This document shows positions 28,845 through 38,391 of a DNA stretch of 64,000 bases, piece by piece. The translations under genes and the position numbers were made by a program. Below the pieces are notes generated by a model. That model worked only from the letters and a program-made list of their open reading frames with translations, had not been told where the DNA came from and did not search any database. The stretch is from Pseudomonadota bacterium (GTDB lineage: Bacteria; Pseudomonadota; Gammaproteobacteria; Burkholderiales; Rhodocyclaceae). How positions within the stretch are numbered: position 1 is the first letter of the stretch; each line of letters begins with the position of its first letter. The stretch spans positions 62,001-126,000 of the forward strand of contig JAFEFC010000031.1 of the NCBI GenBank assembly GCA_018240785.1, in the 5' to 3' direction.

Positions 28845-29504
28845 TCACTGCTCGAAGGTGTACCCGAAGATCCGGATGTCCGGCTCGAAGTGCTTCGCCA
28901 CCATCTCCGCCAGCTCGTCGGTGTAGTAGCTGCGGAAATCCTTCTTGCGGTCGGTCGCCTGGCGCTTGTGCAGCAACTCGGGCGGCTTGATGCCGATGCG
29001 GCGGCAGGCCTCGTCGAAATCCTCGGCGAGGTTCTCGTAACGCCCCATGAAATCCACCAGTACCTTGCCGTGCAGGTCGATCACGTAGTCGCTCTGCAGC
29101 TCGATGCTGGTATCCACATGGAACTGGTAGGGTCGCTCCGGATCGAGCTTCCAGCGCATGAACTGGTCGAAGGTCTCGATGTGGCTCATCAGGTGCGGCC
29201 GCTCACGCCGGATGTGGTGGAACGAGCTCACCTGCAGGTCCCACGGGTTGCGCACGAAGACGAACTTGAACAGGTTGTCGAACGTCTCCGCTGGCAGCAT
29301 CTCCTTGGCGGCGATGATCTTCGAATGGCGCGGAAACTTGATCCCCAGCCGGTGGCCGGAGAGCGCCGACAGCCGCGAGCACAGGAACTGCACCGGATAC
29401 CAGGGGTCGCGCAGGCGCAGCGGGCGCAACGAGTCGCGCACCGAGGTGCCGCCGGTCTTGGCGATATGGACGAAGAGGAAGTTGTATTTCAGCGACAGCA
29501 GCAT
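28845..29504 (-). CDS. Sulfotransferase family 2 protein
   Basis: 219 aa. The 5'-phosphosulfate loop FVHIAKTGGTSV (about residues 10-21) and the 3'-phosphate region FKFVFVRNPWDLQVSSF identify a PAPS-dependent carbohydrate-type sulfotransferase fold. It starts exactly where the following glycosyltransferase gene ends on the same strand, with no gap, so it likely modifies the same glycan. Sulfated LPS or capsule would be the product; the acceptor is unknown. Confidence 0.85.
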   Translation of the reverse strand: MLLSLKYNFLFVHIAKTGGTSVRDSLRPLRLRDPWYPVQFLCSRLSALSGHRLGIKFPRHSKIIAAKEMLPAETFDNLFKFVFVRNPWDLQVSSFHHIRRERPHLMSHIETFDQFMRWKLDPERPYQFHVDTSIELQSDYVIDLHGKVLVDFMGRYENLAEDFDEACRRIGIKPPELLHKRQATDRKKDFRSYYTDELAEMVAKHFEPDIRIFGYTFEQ

Positions 29505-30638
29505 TCAGTCAGTTCCATTGAGCCCGAGCGCAGCAAGATAGGCCTGCGCCGACGCGTCGCGATTGTAGGCGGCGACGGCGCGCTTCAGTTCGGCGGCCGG
29601 CAGCGGCGCGGCCAGGGTGCGCAGCATCGCCTCGCCCAGCGCCTCGGCGTCGCCGACCGGCACCAGCGGGCCGTAGCGCCCGCCGTCGAGCACCTCGCGC
29701 GGGCCGCTCGGGCAATCGGTCGCGACGCTCGGCGTACCCAGCGCCAGCGCCTCGGTCAGCACGTTGGGCGAACCTTCCCAGGCGGAACTGAGCACGAAGA
29801 GATCGGCCCGCGCCATCCAGGCATAGGGATTGGGCGTGAAGCCGGGCAGCGCCACGTCGGCGGCGACGCCGAGTTCAGCGGCAAGCGCTTCCAGCCGCCC
29901 GCGATGGCGCCCGTCACCCAGGATGACCAGCCGCGCCGGCCGCTCGCGCCTCAGCTTCGCAAAGGCCCGTACCAGGGTGGGGAAGTCCTTCTGCTCTGTC
30001 AGGCGGCCGGCCCCCAGGATCAAGGGCACCGAACGGTCGGCGAACCACGGGTGCTCCACCGGCTGCGCCGCCAGCTCGCCCAGCCGCGGCGTGACGACCG
30101 GGTTGCGGATGACCTGCAGCCGCTCGCGCGGCAGCCCGGTGAGCTGCGCCGTATCTTCCAGCACGCCTTCGGACACGCACACCACCCGCTCCACCGGTGG
30201 GTAGAACAGCCGCATCGGCGCCACCCGCAGCCAGCGCGCGAGGCCCGAACGCCCTTCGAGCGCCGCCGACAGGTTGGTCCCCAGCCGGCCGACGATGCGC
30301 ACCCGGCTCGCGGCCAGCCAGCGCGCCAGCACCGCCGCGCGGATGGCCCGGTCCTTGGCGGCAAGCAGCGCCTCGGGCTTCGCGTCGCGCAGGTAGCGCG
30401 CCAGCGGCCACACCGCCGTGCCGCTGTGGCGCACGCCGAGGTCGATCAGCCGCACGCCTTCCGGCAATGCGCCGAGATGGGCGCTGTCGGCGCGGATCGC
30501 CAGCAGGTCGACGGTGACGCCCCGCGCGGCGAAACCTTCGACGAGATTGAGCACCATGCGCTCGACCCCGCCTTCTCCGGAAAAGGAGATGAAGACCGCC
30601 AGACGGGCGCGCGAGCCAGAGCGAAGCGCGTCGCTCAC
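29505..30638 (-). CDS. GT4-family glycosyltransferase
   Basis: 377 aa GT-B retaining glycosyltransferase. The N-terminal half begins LAVFISFSGEGGVERMVLNLVEGF; the C-terminal donor domain has LGAGRLTEQKDFPTLVRAF, LGDGRHRGRLE, LPGFTPNPYAWMARADLFVLSS and the E-x7-E segment EGSPNVLTEALALG. It is clearly related to the GT at 32.6-33.7 kb (same NPYAxMAxA and CPSGPxEVLxxGRYG stretches), suggesting duplication. 3 bases separate it from the asnB-like gene upstream. Confidence 0.9.
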   Translation of the reverse strand: MSDALRSGSRARLAVFISFSGEGGVERMVLNLVEGFAARGVTVDLLAIRADSAHLGALPEGVRLIDLGVRHSGTAVWPLARYLRDAKPEALLAAKDRAIRAAVLARWLAASRVRIVGRLGTNLSAALEGRSGLARWLRVAPMRLFYPPVERVVCVSEGVLEDTAQLTGLPRERLQVIRNPVVTPRLGELAAQPVEHPWFADRSVPLILGAGRLTEQKDFPTLVRAFAKLRRERPARLVILGDGRHRGRLEALAAELGVAADVALPGFTPNPYAWMARADLFVLSSAWEGSPNVLTEALALGTPSVATDCPSGPREVLDGGRYGPLVPVGDAEALGEAMLRTLAAPLPAAELKRAVAAYNRDASAQAYLAALGLNGTD

Positions 30639-30641
30639 GAC

Positions 30642-32465
30642 TCAGTCACCCAGCAGATCGAGCGGTTCGACGAGCGCTGCCGGGCGCGCGCCCTGGCCCT
30701 CGATGAACATCCGGTACCAGAGCGCGAACTGCAGCAAGGCGTAGAGCAGCCGGGCGGCCGTGCGGTCCTGCTGATGCTGCCTTTTCACCAGCCGCGCCAC
30801 TTCGTCCGCATTGAACCACGCACCGATGGCGGGTGAGGCGGCCAGCACCTGGCCGAGCCGGTTCAGGAAGTCGCCGCTCAGCCAATTGTTGACCGGCACA
30901 TGGAAGCCGCGCTTCTTCGCCGCGAGCTGCTCCTCGAGCACGTAGGGACGCGCCCATTCCTTCAGGAACACCTTGCCCCGGCGGCCGCTGACCTTGAGGC
31001 TGTCCGGCAGCGACAAGCCGAACTCGACGACGCGGTGATCGAGGAAAGGTACGCGCCCCTCCAGTCCCCAGGCCATCATCATGCGGTCGGCCTTCACCAT
31101 CAGATTGTCCGGCAGCGCGGTCAGGAGCTCGTCGTACTGCATGCGCTGCAGTGCCGACCAGCTCGTGGGACTGGCCTGCCAGGCATCGATGAACGGTTGG
31201 CGAACGCGCGTGAAAGCCTCGCGCAACTGCGGCCCGAGGAGGCGACGACACGCCCCGCGGTCCACTGCGCCGCTGGTGCGGAAGCCGCCCGAACCGGGAT
31301 TCAGCAGGTCCTTGACCCAGCGCTGCACGGCGGATTTGCGGAAGCGGCCGTAGCCGGCGAACACCTCGTCGCCGCCCTCACCGGAGAAGACCACCTTCAG
31401 CTCGCCAGCGGCATGGCGGGACAGCATCGAGGTCGGGATGTTGGCGTAGTCGCGCATCAGGTCGTCCGCCGCCCACACCGTCGCCGCCAGGTGCTGGCGC
31501 AACTCGTCGCCGCTCGGCCGGATCTCGGTGTGCAGGCTGCCATAGCGCCTGGCCATCTCCATCGCCGGCGGCAGTTCGTCCGCGGTTCCGGTACCGGGAA
31601 ACCCCACCGAGAAGGTACGCACCGGCTGGTCGCCGTATTTCGTCAGCAGCGCCAGCAAGGTGCCCGAGTCGACGCCGCCGGACAGGAAGAGGCCGAACGG
31701 CACGTCGGCGCGCATGTGCTGGCGCATCACCGTGTCCATCAGCGGCGAGAACGCCTCCTTCGCTTCCTCCAGCGTCACTTGCTGAGGCCGCACATCGCAC
31801 GCCGACCAGTATTGCCAGCGACGCACCAGGCGGCCATCCTCGAACAGCACCGCCTCGCCCGGCGCCAGTCGCTCCACGTCGCGCAACATGGTCGTGCGGC
31901 CGGAGGTGAATTGATTGTGCAGGAACTGCACGAGCCCGTCGGGATCGACCTCGACCCGCCCCTGCAGGGCCGGCAGCAGCCCCTTCAGCTCGGAAGCGAA
32001 GGCGTAGCCATCGGGCACTTTCGCGAGGAACAGGGGCTTGATGCCGAGCCGGTCGCGCGCCAGCAGCAGGCGCCTGCGCGGGCGGTCGTACAACGCGAAG
32101 GCGAACATGCCGAACAGGCGTTCCACGCAGGCCTCGCCATCGCGCTCATAGGCATGCAGGATGGTCTCGCTGTCCGAGCGCGTCTGGTAGTGCGCCCCAT
32201 CGCGCTCGAATTCGTCACGGAGTTCGAGGTCGTTGTAGATTTCGCCGTTCGCGACCAGGACCAGTTCGTCATTGCGCGCGTAGAGCGGTTGATGGCCGTG
32301 CGCGAGGTCGATGATCGACAGCCGCGTCTGCGCCAGCCCTGCGCCACCCTCGGTGAAGTAACCCCGATCGTCCGGACCGCGGTGAGCCAGCGCCGCGGCC
32401 ATGCGCTCGAGCATCGCCCGGTCGGCGGGACGGTCCTGCAATATGACGCCTGCGATGCCACACAT
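30642..32465 (-). CDS. asnB: Asparagine synthetase B-like glutamine amidotransferase
   Basis: 607 aa. Begins MCGIAG with Cys2 as the glutaminase nucleophile, followed by RGPDDRGYF, and has the ATP-pyrophosphatase motif FLSGGVDSGTLLAL, then SGEGGDEVFAGYGR and EGRVPFLDHRVVEF. Although the family makes asparagine, members in polysaccharide loci amidate sugar carboxylates or other glycan precursors. Because it sits inside a cluster of glycosyltransferases, that role is possible here (inference). The start was chosen because Cys2 must be exposed; the open frame extends upstream but cannot be used. Confidence 0.9.
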   Translation of the reverse strand: MCGIAGVILQDRPADRAMLERMAAALAHRGPDDRGYFTEGGAGLAQTRLSIIDLAHGHQPLYARNDELVLVANGEIYNDLELRDEFERDGAHYQTRSDSETILHAYERDGEACVERLFGMFAFALYDRPRRRLLLARDRLGIKPLFLAKVPDGYAFASELKGLLPALQGRVEVDPDGLVQFLHNQFTSGRTTMLRDVERLAPGEAVLFEDGRLVRRWQYWSACDVRPQQVTLEEAKEAFSPLMDTVMRQHMRADVPFGLFLSGGVDSGTLLALLTKYGDQPVRTFSVGFPGTGTADELPPAMEMARRYGSLHTEIRPSGDELRQHLAATVWAADDLMRDYANIPTSMLSRHAAGELKVVFSGEGGDEVFAGYGRFRKSAVQRWVKDLLNPGSGGFRTSGAVDRGACRRLLGPQLREAFTRVRQPFIDAWQASPTSWSALQRMQYDELLTALPDNLMVKADRMMMAWGLEGRVPFLDHRVVEFGLSLPDSLKVSGRRGKVFLKEWARPYVLEEQLAAKKRGFHVPVNNWLSGDFLNRLGQVLAASPAIGAWFNADEVARLVKRQHQQDRTAARLLYALLQFALWYRMFIEGQGARPAALVEPLDLLGD

Positions 32466-32592
32466 AAGCCAACGGGCTCCAGAAGGGGGTTGAGGGAGAG
32501 TCAGCCATCCACAAGCCGCCTCCCGGACAGCGGTCCGGCGCCTGCAGCCGGAAGGCGCGGAGTTTAGCATCGCCCCAGGCGGGCGAGCCCGC

Positions 32593-33711
32593 TCAGACCG
32601 CCTGCACGGGCAGGCCGAACGCCCTGAGATAGGCGTCGGTCGCCGCCGACACGGTGTAGGGCTGGATGGCAGCCTTCAGTGTCGCCGCGGGCAGGGGCGC
32701 ATCCAGGGTTTCGGCCATGGCCCGTTTCAGGCCCTCGACATCGTCCACCGCGACCAACCTGCCATAGCGGCCGTCCTGCAGAACCTCCGCCGGACCGCTC
32801 GGGCAGTCGGTGGAAACCACCGGCGTGCCGGCAGCCATGGCCTCGATCAGCACGAAACCGAGCCCTTCCCAGCGCGAGGTCATCGCAAACACGCTCGCGT
32901 GGGCCATGTAGGCATAGGGATTGTCGACGAAACCGGGCAAGGTGAAGGCTTCCGCAACGCCCAACTCGGCGGCGAGGTCGATCAGGCGCTGGCGCCAACT
33001 GCCCTTGCCGAGGATCATCAGCCGGCACGCCCGCTCCCTGCGCAGCGCGGCAAACGCGCGCAGCAGCACGTCGAACCCCTTGCGCTCGCACAACTCGCCG
33101 ACGCCGAGGATCAGCGGCGGCTGGCCCGGTTGCAGCCAGGGGTGGTCGGGCCGCGCGAACTCCCGTTGCAGGAATTCGTCCGGCACCACCGGGCTCGCGA
33201 CCGGGAGGATGTGCGCACGCGCCAGGCCGGTGTAGGCCGCCATGTCGTCCGCCACACCGGTCGAGGTGACGATGACCCGATCGGCAAAGCCGTAGAGCCT
33301 GCCCATCGAATTGCGCTGGAGCCAGCGCTCGAATGCGCCGCGATGGGCGAGATCGATCGAGATCGTCGTGCCGGAGCTGAACACCAGCCGCGTGTCGGTG
33401 CCGGCCAACCACTTAGCCGCCAGCGCGGTGCGATTCACGCGGTCCTTGTCACTCAGCAGCACCGCGGGGCGGTTCGCCCTCAGGTAGCGAGCGACCGCGA
33501 ACACTGCCGTGTAGGTATGCCGAGTGCCGAGATCCACCACGCGGAAGCGCGGATGCTCGAAGCGGATGTCGGGCCCGTGGCGGCGCACCTTGAGCAGGTC
33601 GACCGCGTAACCACGCCCGACGAGTTCGGGCACCAGGTGCTTCATCGCCCGGTCGACACCGCTGTGTCCGGACGTGGAGGCGAAGATTGCGATTCTGCTG
33701 GGCTTTTCCAT
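32593..33711 (-). CDS. GT4-family glycosyltransferase
   Basis: 372 aa GT-B enzyme. N-terminal IAIFASTSGHSGVDRAMKHL; C-terminal LGVGELCERKGFDVLLRAF, LGKGSWRQRL, LPGFVDNPYAYMAHASVFAMTS and the E-x7-E segment EGLGFVLIEAMAAG. It lies upstream of asnB on the same strand with a 127-base gap and diverges from the O-antigen ligase gene. Probably adds an LPS outer-core sugar; donor and acceptor unknown. Confidence 0.9.
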   Translation of the reverse strand: MEKPSRIAIFASTSGHSGVDRAMKHLVPELVGRGYAVDLLKVRRHGPDIRFEHPRFRVVDLGTRHTYTAVFAVARYLRANRPAVLLSDKDRVNRTALAAKWLAGTDTRLVFSSGTTISIDLAHRGAFERWLQRNSMGRLYGFADRVIVTSTGVADDMAAYTGLARAHILPVASPVVPDEFLQREFARPDHPWLQPGQPPLILGVGELCERKGFDVLLRAFAALRRERACRLMILGKGSWRQRLIDLAAELGVAEAFTLPGFVDNPYAYMAHASVFAMTSRWEGLGFVLIEAMAAGTPVVSTDCPSGPAEVLQDGRYGRLVAVDDVEGLKRAMAETLDAPLPAATLKAAIQPYTVSAATDAYLRAFGLPVQAV

Positions 33712-33757
33712 CGATCTCGTTCAAGCATTCTTTCGTTTCGCGGACAGGCCGGGCCGG

Positions 33758-33785
33758 CTGAGATCGGCGTCCGATCGGATAGAAT
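33758..33785 (+). promoter_or_regulatory. Candidate promoter of the O-antigen ligase gene
   Basis: CTGAGA (33758-33763) and TAGAAT (33780-33785) with a 16-base spacer make a plausible sigma-70-type promoter, 28 bases before ATG 33813. Confidence 0.4.
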
Positions 33786-33812
33786 GCCTCCCCTGGATTG
33801 CAGAATGCACCG

Positions 33813-35096
33813 ATGACGGCGAACGCGCCCCTCCCCTCCGCTACGACGCCCGCCCGCGCATGGAATCACGCCGCGACGGCACTCGTCGTCCTGACTGTCT
33901 TCGGGCTGCCTTTCGGTAACCTCTTTTTTTATTCTAGCGCCCTGCTCGCACTCATCGGCATGGGGTTCGTCATCAGCCACTGGCGCCAGATCGCGGCAGA
34001 CACGCGCATTCGGCAATTCCTGTTGCTGTTTGCCCTGTTCTGGGTGCCGATGCTGTTCTCGCTCCTCGGCGCCCCCCATCCCGCCATTTCGATCGCGGCG
34101 AGCACGCGCTACATGCTTTTCGCGTTTACAGGAATCGCGCTGATCCACCTGCAGGCGGCCGGCAGCAATCGCCAAATCATCATCGGCACCGCCGCGGTGC
34201 TCGCCTTCTGGACCGCCGATGCGTTGATGCAGTTCAGCCTGGGCTTCAACATCCGCGGCTTTCCGTATCAGGCTGGCGAGCGCCTGACGGGCCTCTTCTA
34301 CCCTTGGCCGAACATCGGCTATGTGATGGCGGTGCTGTCACCGGCAGCCTTCGAGGGGGTCAGGCTGTGGGCCGGCCGTCAACGCTTGGCCTGGCTCGCG
34401 TTGGTCCCCTGGTTCGCCGTCATTCTGCTGTCGAGCCAGCGCGCGGCGCTGCTCACGCTTGCGCTCGCAATCGTGGCTTACCCCCTTCATCTGCACCTGG
34501 CCGGGCGACTGCCCGCAGTGCGGCGATTGTTGATCCCTTTGTTGCTCGTGGTGACCGCCGTTGGGCTTGTCGCCAGCCAGGCCGACGTGGTGCGAAGTCG
34601 CCTGGACTCCGCAGCGGGAATGCTGTCCGGCGACTACGATGCCGCCAACAGGGCTTCTTCGATGCGGCTGCCATTGTGGACCGCTGCCGTGAAAATCTAC
34701 CGAGACCGCTGGATAAACGGCATTGGCCCCCGCGCCTATCCAGAGGTGGTCAAGGGGTATCTGGCGGATGACCCCGATTGGGCAATAACGCGCGCCGGGC
34801 ATCCCCACTTCTCCGCACTAGAGATTGCCGCAGAGACCGGCACCATCGGCTTGCTCGGCTACGCCGTTGCGCTGATCCTGCTGCTGAGACGCTTCCTGAG
34901 CAGCCGTGGCGACGAGCGGCTCGCGTCCGGGCCGTGGTTCTTGACCGCCCTGCTCGCGAGCTTTCCGCTCGCGTCGACAATCTCCTTCTACGCGAGCATG
35001 GGTTCCACCCTGCTATGGATTCCACTGGCGTGCGCATGCGCCCAGTTGCCTAGGACACGTGGAGTCGGCACGGCAGGCAAGCTCAACCACGCCTGA
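33813..35096 (+). CDS. waaL: O-antigen ligase family protein (WaaL-like)
   Basis: 427 aa polytopic membrane protein, about ten to twelve hydrophobic segments. A large periplasmic loop around residues 270-335 includes RASSMRLPLWTAAVKIY and the downstream GHPHFSALEIAAETG, which fits the O-antigen ligase/Wzy_C domain with its conserved arginine and histidine. It would transfer undecaprenyl-linked O antigen to the lipid A core in the periplasm. The start ATG 33813 was preferred over an in-frame TTG at 33798. First gene of a plus-strand run of core genes. Confidence 0.85.
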   Translation: MTANAPLPSATTPARAWNHAATALVVLTVFGLPFGNLFFYSSALLALIGMGFVISHWRQIAADTRIRQFLLLFALFWVPMLFSLLGAPHPAISIAASTRYMLFAFTGIALIHLQAAGSNRQIIIGTAAVLAFWTADALMQFSLGFNIRGFPYQAGERLTGLFYPWPNIGYVMAVLSPAAFEGVRLWAGRQRLAWLALVPWFAVILLSSQRAALLTLALAIVAYPLHLHLAGRLPAVRRLLIPLLLVVTAVGLVASQADVVRSRLDSAAGMLSGDYDAANRASSMRLPLWTAAVKIYRDRWINGIGPRAYPEVVKGYLADDPDWAITRAGHPHFSALEIAAETGTIGLLGYAVALILLLRRFLSSRGDERLASGPWFLTALLASFPLASTISFYASMGSTLLWIPLACACAQLPRTRGVGTAGKLNHA

Positions 35097-35148
35097 GCAC
35101 CGCCATCGAATCCGTTCATTCGTGCCGCAGAACCCAGCCACCGCGCCC

Positions 35149-36195
35149 ATGAACCGCCTCCTCATCGTCCGCGCCTCCGCCATCGGCGACGTCGTCTTCG
35201 CCTCGCCTTTCGCGGCGGCGGTGAAGCGCACGTATCCGCACGCGCATGTCGCCTGGCTGGTCGAGCCCGGCATCCATGAGCTGCTCGCGGCCGACCCCTG
35301 CATCGACGAGCTGATCCTGTGGCCCAAGGGCGAGTGGAAGAAGCTGTGGAAGGAAGGCCGCTACCTCGAATTCCTGCGCCGCATCCGCGCCTTCCGCGCG
35401 ATGCTGCGGGCGAAGCGCTTCGACACCGCGATCGACATGCAGAGCCTGCTCAAGAGCGGGCTGCTGACCTGGCTGTCGGGCGCGCCGCGGCGCATCGGGC
35501 TGGGTTCGCGCGAGGGCAGCCAGTGGCTGATGACCGAGGTCGTGCCCAAGGGCGGCATCGAACGGCGCATCAGCTCGGAATATCTCTTCCTGGCCGAGCA
35601 ACTGGGCCTGGACACCGGTGAATTCCTGCCGCGGCTTTGCGTCAGCGATGAGACCGAGGCGACGGCCCAGGCGCTGCTGGCAACGCACGGCCTTGAACCC
35701 GGCCGCTACGCGGTGTTCGCCCCCTTCACCACGCGGCCGCAGAAGCACTGGTTCGAGGATGCCTGGCAGGCGCTGGCGCCGCGGGTGCGCGACGAGCTCG
35801 GCCTGACGCCGGTCATCCTCGGCGGCCCAGCGGACAGGGAAGCGGCACAGCGCATCGCGAATGCAGCGCCGGGCGTCGTGGCGCTGGCAGGCGCCACCCG
35901 CCTGCCCGAGGCGGCGGCGATCATCAAGCACGCCGGCCTGCTGGTAGGCGTCGATACCGGCCTCACCCATATGGGCACCGCCTTCGCCACGCCGACGGTG
36001 GCGCTGTTCGGCTCCACCCGACCCTACCTCGACACCGGCCGCGCCAACGGCAAGGTGATCTGGCTCGGCCTGCCCTGCTCGCCATGCCGCCGGCGGCCGA
36101 CCTGCAACGGCGCCTTCACCTGCCTGCGCGACATCACCGCCGAGCGCGTCATGCAGGAGGCACGCGCCGCGCTCGCCGTGGGATCGGGCGCATGA
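35149..36195 (+). CDS. Heptosyltransferase (GT9)
   Basis: 348 aa GT-B fold ADP-heptose:LPS transferase family. LLIVRASAIGDVVFASPF at the N terminus is the family hallmark; later come ESLFLAEQLG-like SSEYLFLAEQLGL, FAPFTTRPQKHWFEDAW, VILGGPADRE, VGVDTGLTHMGTAFATPTVALFGST. It adds heptose to the Kdo/inner core. WaaC and WaaF cannot be told apart with confidence, though the SPCRRRPTC cysteine cluster near the C terminus suggests a WaaC-like inner-core enzyme. It overlaps the next gene by 4 bases. Confidence 0.9.
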   Translation: MNRLLIVRASAIGDVVFASPFAAAVKRTYPHAHVAWLVEPGIHELLAADPCIDELILWPKGEWKKLWKEGRYLEFLRRIRAFRAMLRAKRFDTAIDMQSLLKSGLLTWLSGAPRRIGLGSREGSQWLMTEVVPKGGIERRISSEYLFLAEQLGLDTGEFLPRLCVSDETEATAQALLATHGLEPGRYAVFAPFTTRPQKHWFEDAWQALAPRVRDELGLTPVILGGPADREAAQRIANAAPGVVALAGATRLPEAAAIIKHAGLLVGVDTGLTHMGTAFATPTVALFGSTRPYLDTGRANGKVIWLGLPCSPCRRRPTCNGAFTCLRDITAERVMQEARAALAVGSGA

Positions 36196-37286
36196 AGGTC
36201 CTGCATGTCGAATCCGGCCGCCACCTCTACGGCGGGGCGAAACAGGTCCTCTACATCATGGAAGGGCTCGCCCGCCGCGGCGTGAGCAACCTGCTCGCCT
36301 GCCCGCCCGGCGCCCACATCGCTGCGCCGGCGCGTGACTGCGCCCGGGTGTTCGAGCTGCCGATGAAGGGCGACGCCGACCTCGGCCTCGTGCTGCGGCT
36401 GAAGCGGCTGATCCAGGCCGAACGCCCCGACCTCGTGCATCTGCACAGCCGCCGCGGCGCCGACCTGTGGGGCGGAGTCGCGGCGAAGCTCGCGGGCGTG
36501 CCCTGCGTATTGTCGCGCCGCGTGGACAACCCCGAGGCGCGCTGGGTCGTGGGGCTGAAGTACCGGCTGTACGACCATGTGATCACGATTTCCGAAGGTA
36601 TCCGCGAGGTGCTGCTGGCCGAAGGCCTGGCCGCGGACAAGGTGAGCTGCGTGCGCAGCGCGGTGGACGCCACGCCCTACCTGCGCGACTACGACAAGGC
36701 GGGCTTTCGCGCCTCGCTCGGCCTGCCCGCCGACGCGCCGCTCGCCGGCATGGTGGCGCAACTGATCCCGCGCAAGGGCCACCGCTACCTGCTCACCGCG
36801 CTGCAGGACGTGCTGCCGCACCACCCGGCGCTGCAGGTGCTCGTCTTCGGCCGCGGCCCGCTGGAAGCCGAGCTGCGCCAGGCGATCGCCGACCAGGGTC
36901 TTGCGGGCAACGTGCGGCTGATGGGCTTCATCGACAACCTGCCGGAGATCCTCGGCGGCCTCGACCTGCTGGTGCATCCGGCCGACATGGAAGGCCTGGG
37001 CGTGTCGCTGCTGCAGGCGTCCGCCGCGCGGGTGCCGATCATCGCCAGCCGCGCCGGCGGCATGCCGGAAGCGGTGCGCGACGGCGTCAATGGCCTGCTG
37101 ATCGCGCCGGGCGACGTCGCGGCGCTGGCCACGGCGATGAACCGGCTGCTCGACGATCCTGTCCTGCGCACGGGCATGGGCGAAGCGGGCCGCGCGCTGG
37201 TGCTGGACGAGTTCTCCGTCGAGGCGATGTGCGAAGGCAATCTGGCCATCTATCGCCGGGTGCTGCAAGGACACGGAAACACATGA
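36192..37286 (+). CDS. GT4-family glycosyltransferase
   Basis: 364 aa. Starts LHVESGRHLYGGAKQVLYIMEGL; donor half has VAQLIPRKGHRYLLTALQDV, FGRGPLEAEL, GFIDNLPEILGGLDLLVHPADMEG and a LGVSLLQASAARVPIIAS loop. Coupled by ATGA overlaps to the heptosyltransferase upstream and another GT4 downstream, so it is part of the core-assembly operon. Sugar specificity not readable. Confidence 0.9.
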   Translation: MKVLHVESGRHLYGGAKQVLYIMEGLARRGVSNLLACPPGAHIAAPARDCARVFELPMKGDADLGLVLRLKRLIQAERPDLVHLHSRRGADLWGGVAAKLAGVPCVLSRRVDNPEARWVVGLKYRLYDHVITISEGIREVLLAEGLAADKVSCVRSAVDATPYLRDYDKAGFRASLGLPADAPLAGMVAQLIPRKGHRYLLTALQDVLPHHPALQVLVFGRGPLEAELRQAIADQGLAGNVRLMGFIDNLPEILGGLDLLVHPADMEGLGVSLLQASAARVPIIASRAGGMPEAVRDGVNGLLIAPGDVAALATAMNRLLDDPVLRTGMGEAGRALVLDEFSVEAMCEGNLAIYRRVLQGHGNT

Positions 37287-38362
37287 GCCAACTGAAATCC
37301 CTGCACCTGATCGGCAGCGCGCACATGGGCGGCGCCGAGCGCTGGTTCACCCGCTTCCTGTCGGCGATGGTGCGGCACGGCGAACCGGTGGAAGCGATCG
37401 TGCGCCGCGGCTCGGAGCTCGCCCGCCATCACCTGCAGGACGTGCCGCACCGCGCGCTGGGTTTCCGCACGGTGTGGGATCCGCTGTCGCGCTTCGAGGT
37501 GTCGCGCCTGATCGCGAACAGCGATGCACCCATCGTGCAGACCTACATGGGCCGCGCCACCCGCCTCACCCACATCAAGCCGGGGCGCGGCAAGGTGCAT
37601 CTGTCGCGGCTGGGCGGCTACTACAAGCTCACGCCTTTCCGCCACGCCCACGCCTGGATCGGCAACACCAAAGGCCTGTGCGACTGGATGATCCAGGGCG
37701 GGCTGCCGGCCAGCCGCGTGTTCCACATCACCAACTTCGCCGACCCGGCCAAGCCGGTGCCCGAGGCCGAACTGGCGGCGCTGCGACGGCAGATCGACGT
37801 CCGCCCAGACGACTGGCTGATGGTCACCGCCGGCCGCCTGATCGACGTGAAGGGGCACCGCTTCCTGGTGGATGCGCTGGGGCGGCTGCCCGCCGAGATC
37901 AATGGCAAGCGCCTGCGCCTGGTCGTGCTCGGCGACGGCGGGCTGCGCGACGCGCTCGAGGCGCAGGCGAAACAGGCCGGCGTCGCCGACCGTATCCTGT
38001 GGGCCGGCTGGCAGCAGGATCCGGCGCCATGGTTCCATATCGCCGACATGGTGGTGTTTCCATCGCGCGATGCCGAGACGCTCGGCAACGTGATCCTCGA
38101 AGCCTGGGCCTACGGCAAGCCTCTGGTCGCCACCGCCTTCCGCGGCGCGCGGGAGATCGCCCGCCATGGCGAGGACGCCTGGGTCGTGCCCTGCGACAAC
38201 GGCGCCGCGCTGGCGGCCGGCATGGAGCACGTCATCCGCGCGCCGGAGCTGCAGCGGCAGATGGTGGCCAACGGCCTCGCACGCATCGAGCGCGATTTCT
38301 CGGAGAGCGCGATCATCGGCCAGTACCGTGCGCTTTACGCGCAGTTGCTGGACAATCGCTGA
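37283..38362 (+). CDS. GT4-family glycosyltransferase
   Basis: 359 aa. The N-terminal half starts LHLIGSAHMGGAERWFTRFL; the C-terminal half has TAGRLIDVKGHRFLVDALG, LGDGGLRDALEAQAKQAGV, WAGWQQDPAPWFHIADMVVFPS and an E-x7-E segment ETLGNVILEAWAYG. Starts inside the stop of the previous GT (ATGA). Likely acts one step later in the same core oligosaccharide. Confidence 0.9.
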   Translation: MSQLKSLHLIGSAHMGGAERWFTRFLSAMVRHGEPVEAIVRRGSELARHHLQDVPHRALGFRTVWDPLSRFEVSRLIANSDAPIVQTYMGRATRLTHIKPGRGKVHLSRLGGYYKLTPFRHAHAWIGNTKGLCDWMIQGGLPASRVFHITNFADPAKPVPEAELAALRRQIDVRPDDWLMVTAGRLIDVKGHRFLVDALGRLPAEINGKRLRLVVLGDGGLRDALEAQAKQAGVADRILWAGWQQDPAPWFHIADMVVFPSRDAETLGNVILEAWAYGKPLVATAFRGAREIARHGEDAWVVPCDNGAALAAGMEHVIRAPELQRQMVANGLARIERDFSESAIIGQYRALYAQLLDNR

Positions 38363-38391
38363 ACCCTGCGACCCAGCCCCGACGACATCCG

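Noticed and set aside
27561..30836. Very long open frame of 1091 codons on the plus strand
   Set aside because: It runs antisense through msbA's alternate frame, the sulfotransferase and a GT4. The translation is arginine/alanine-rich low complexity typical of high-GC shadow frames, and the genes on the other frames have clear motifs.
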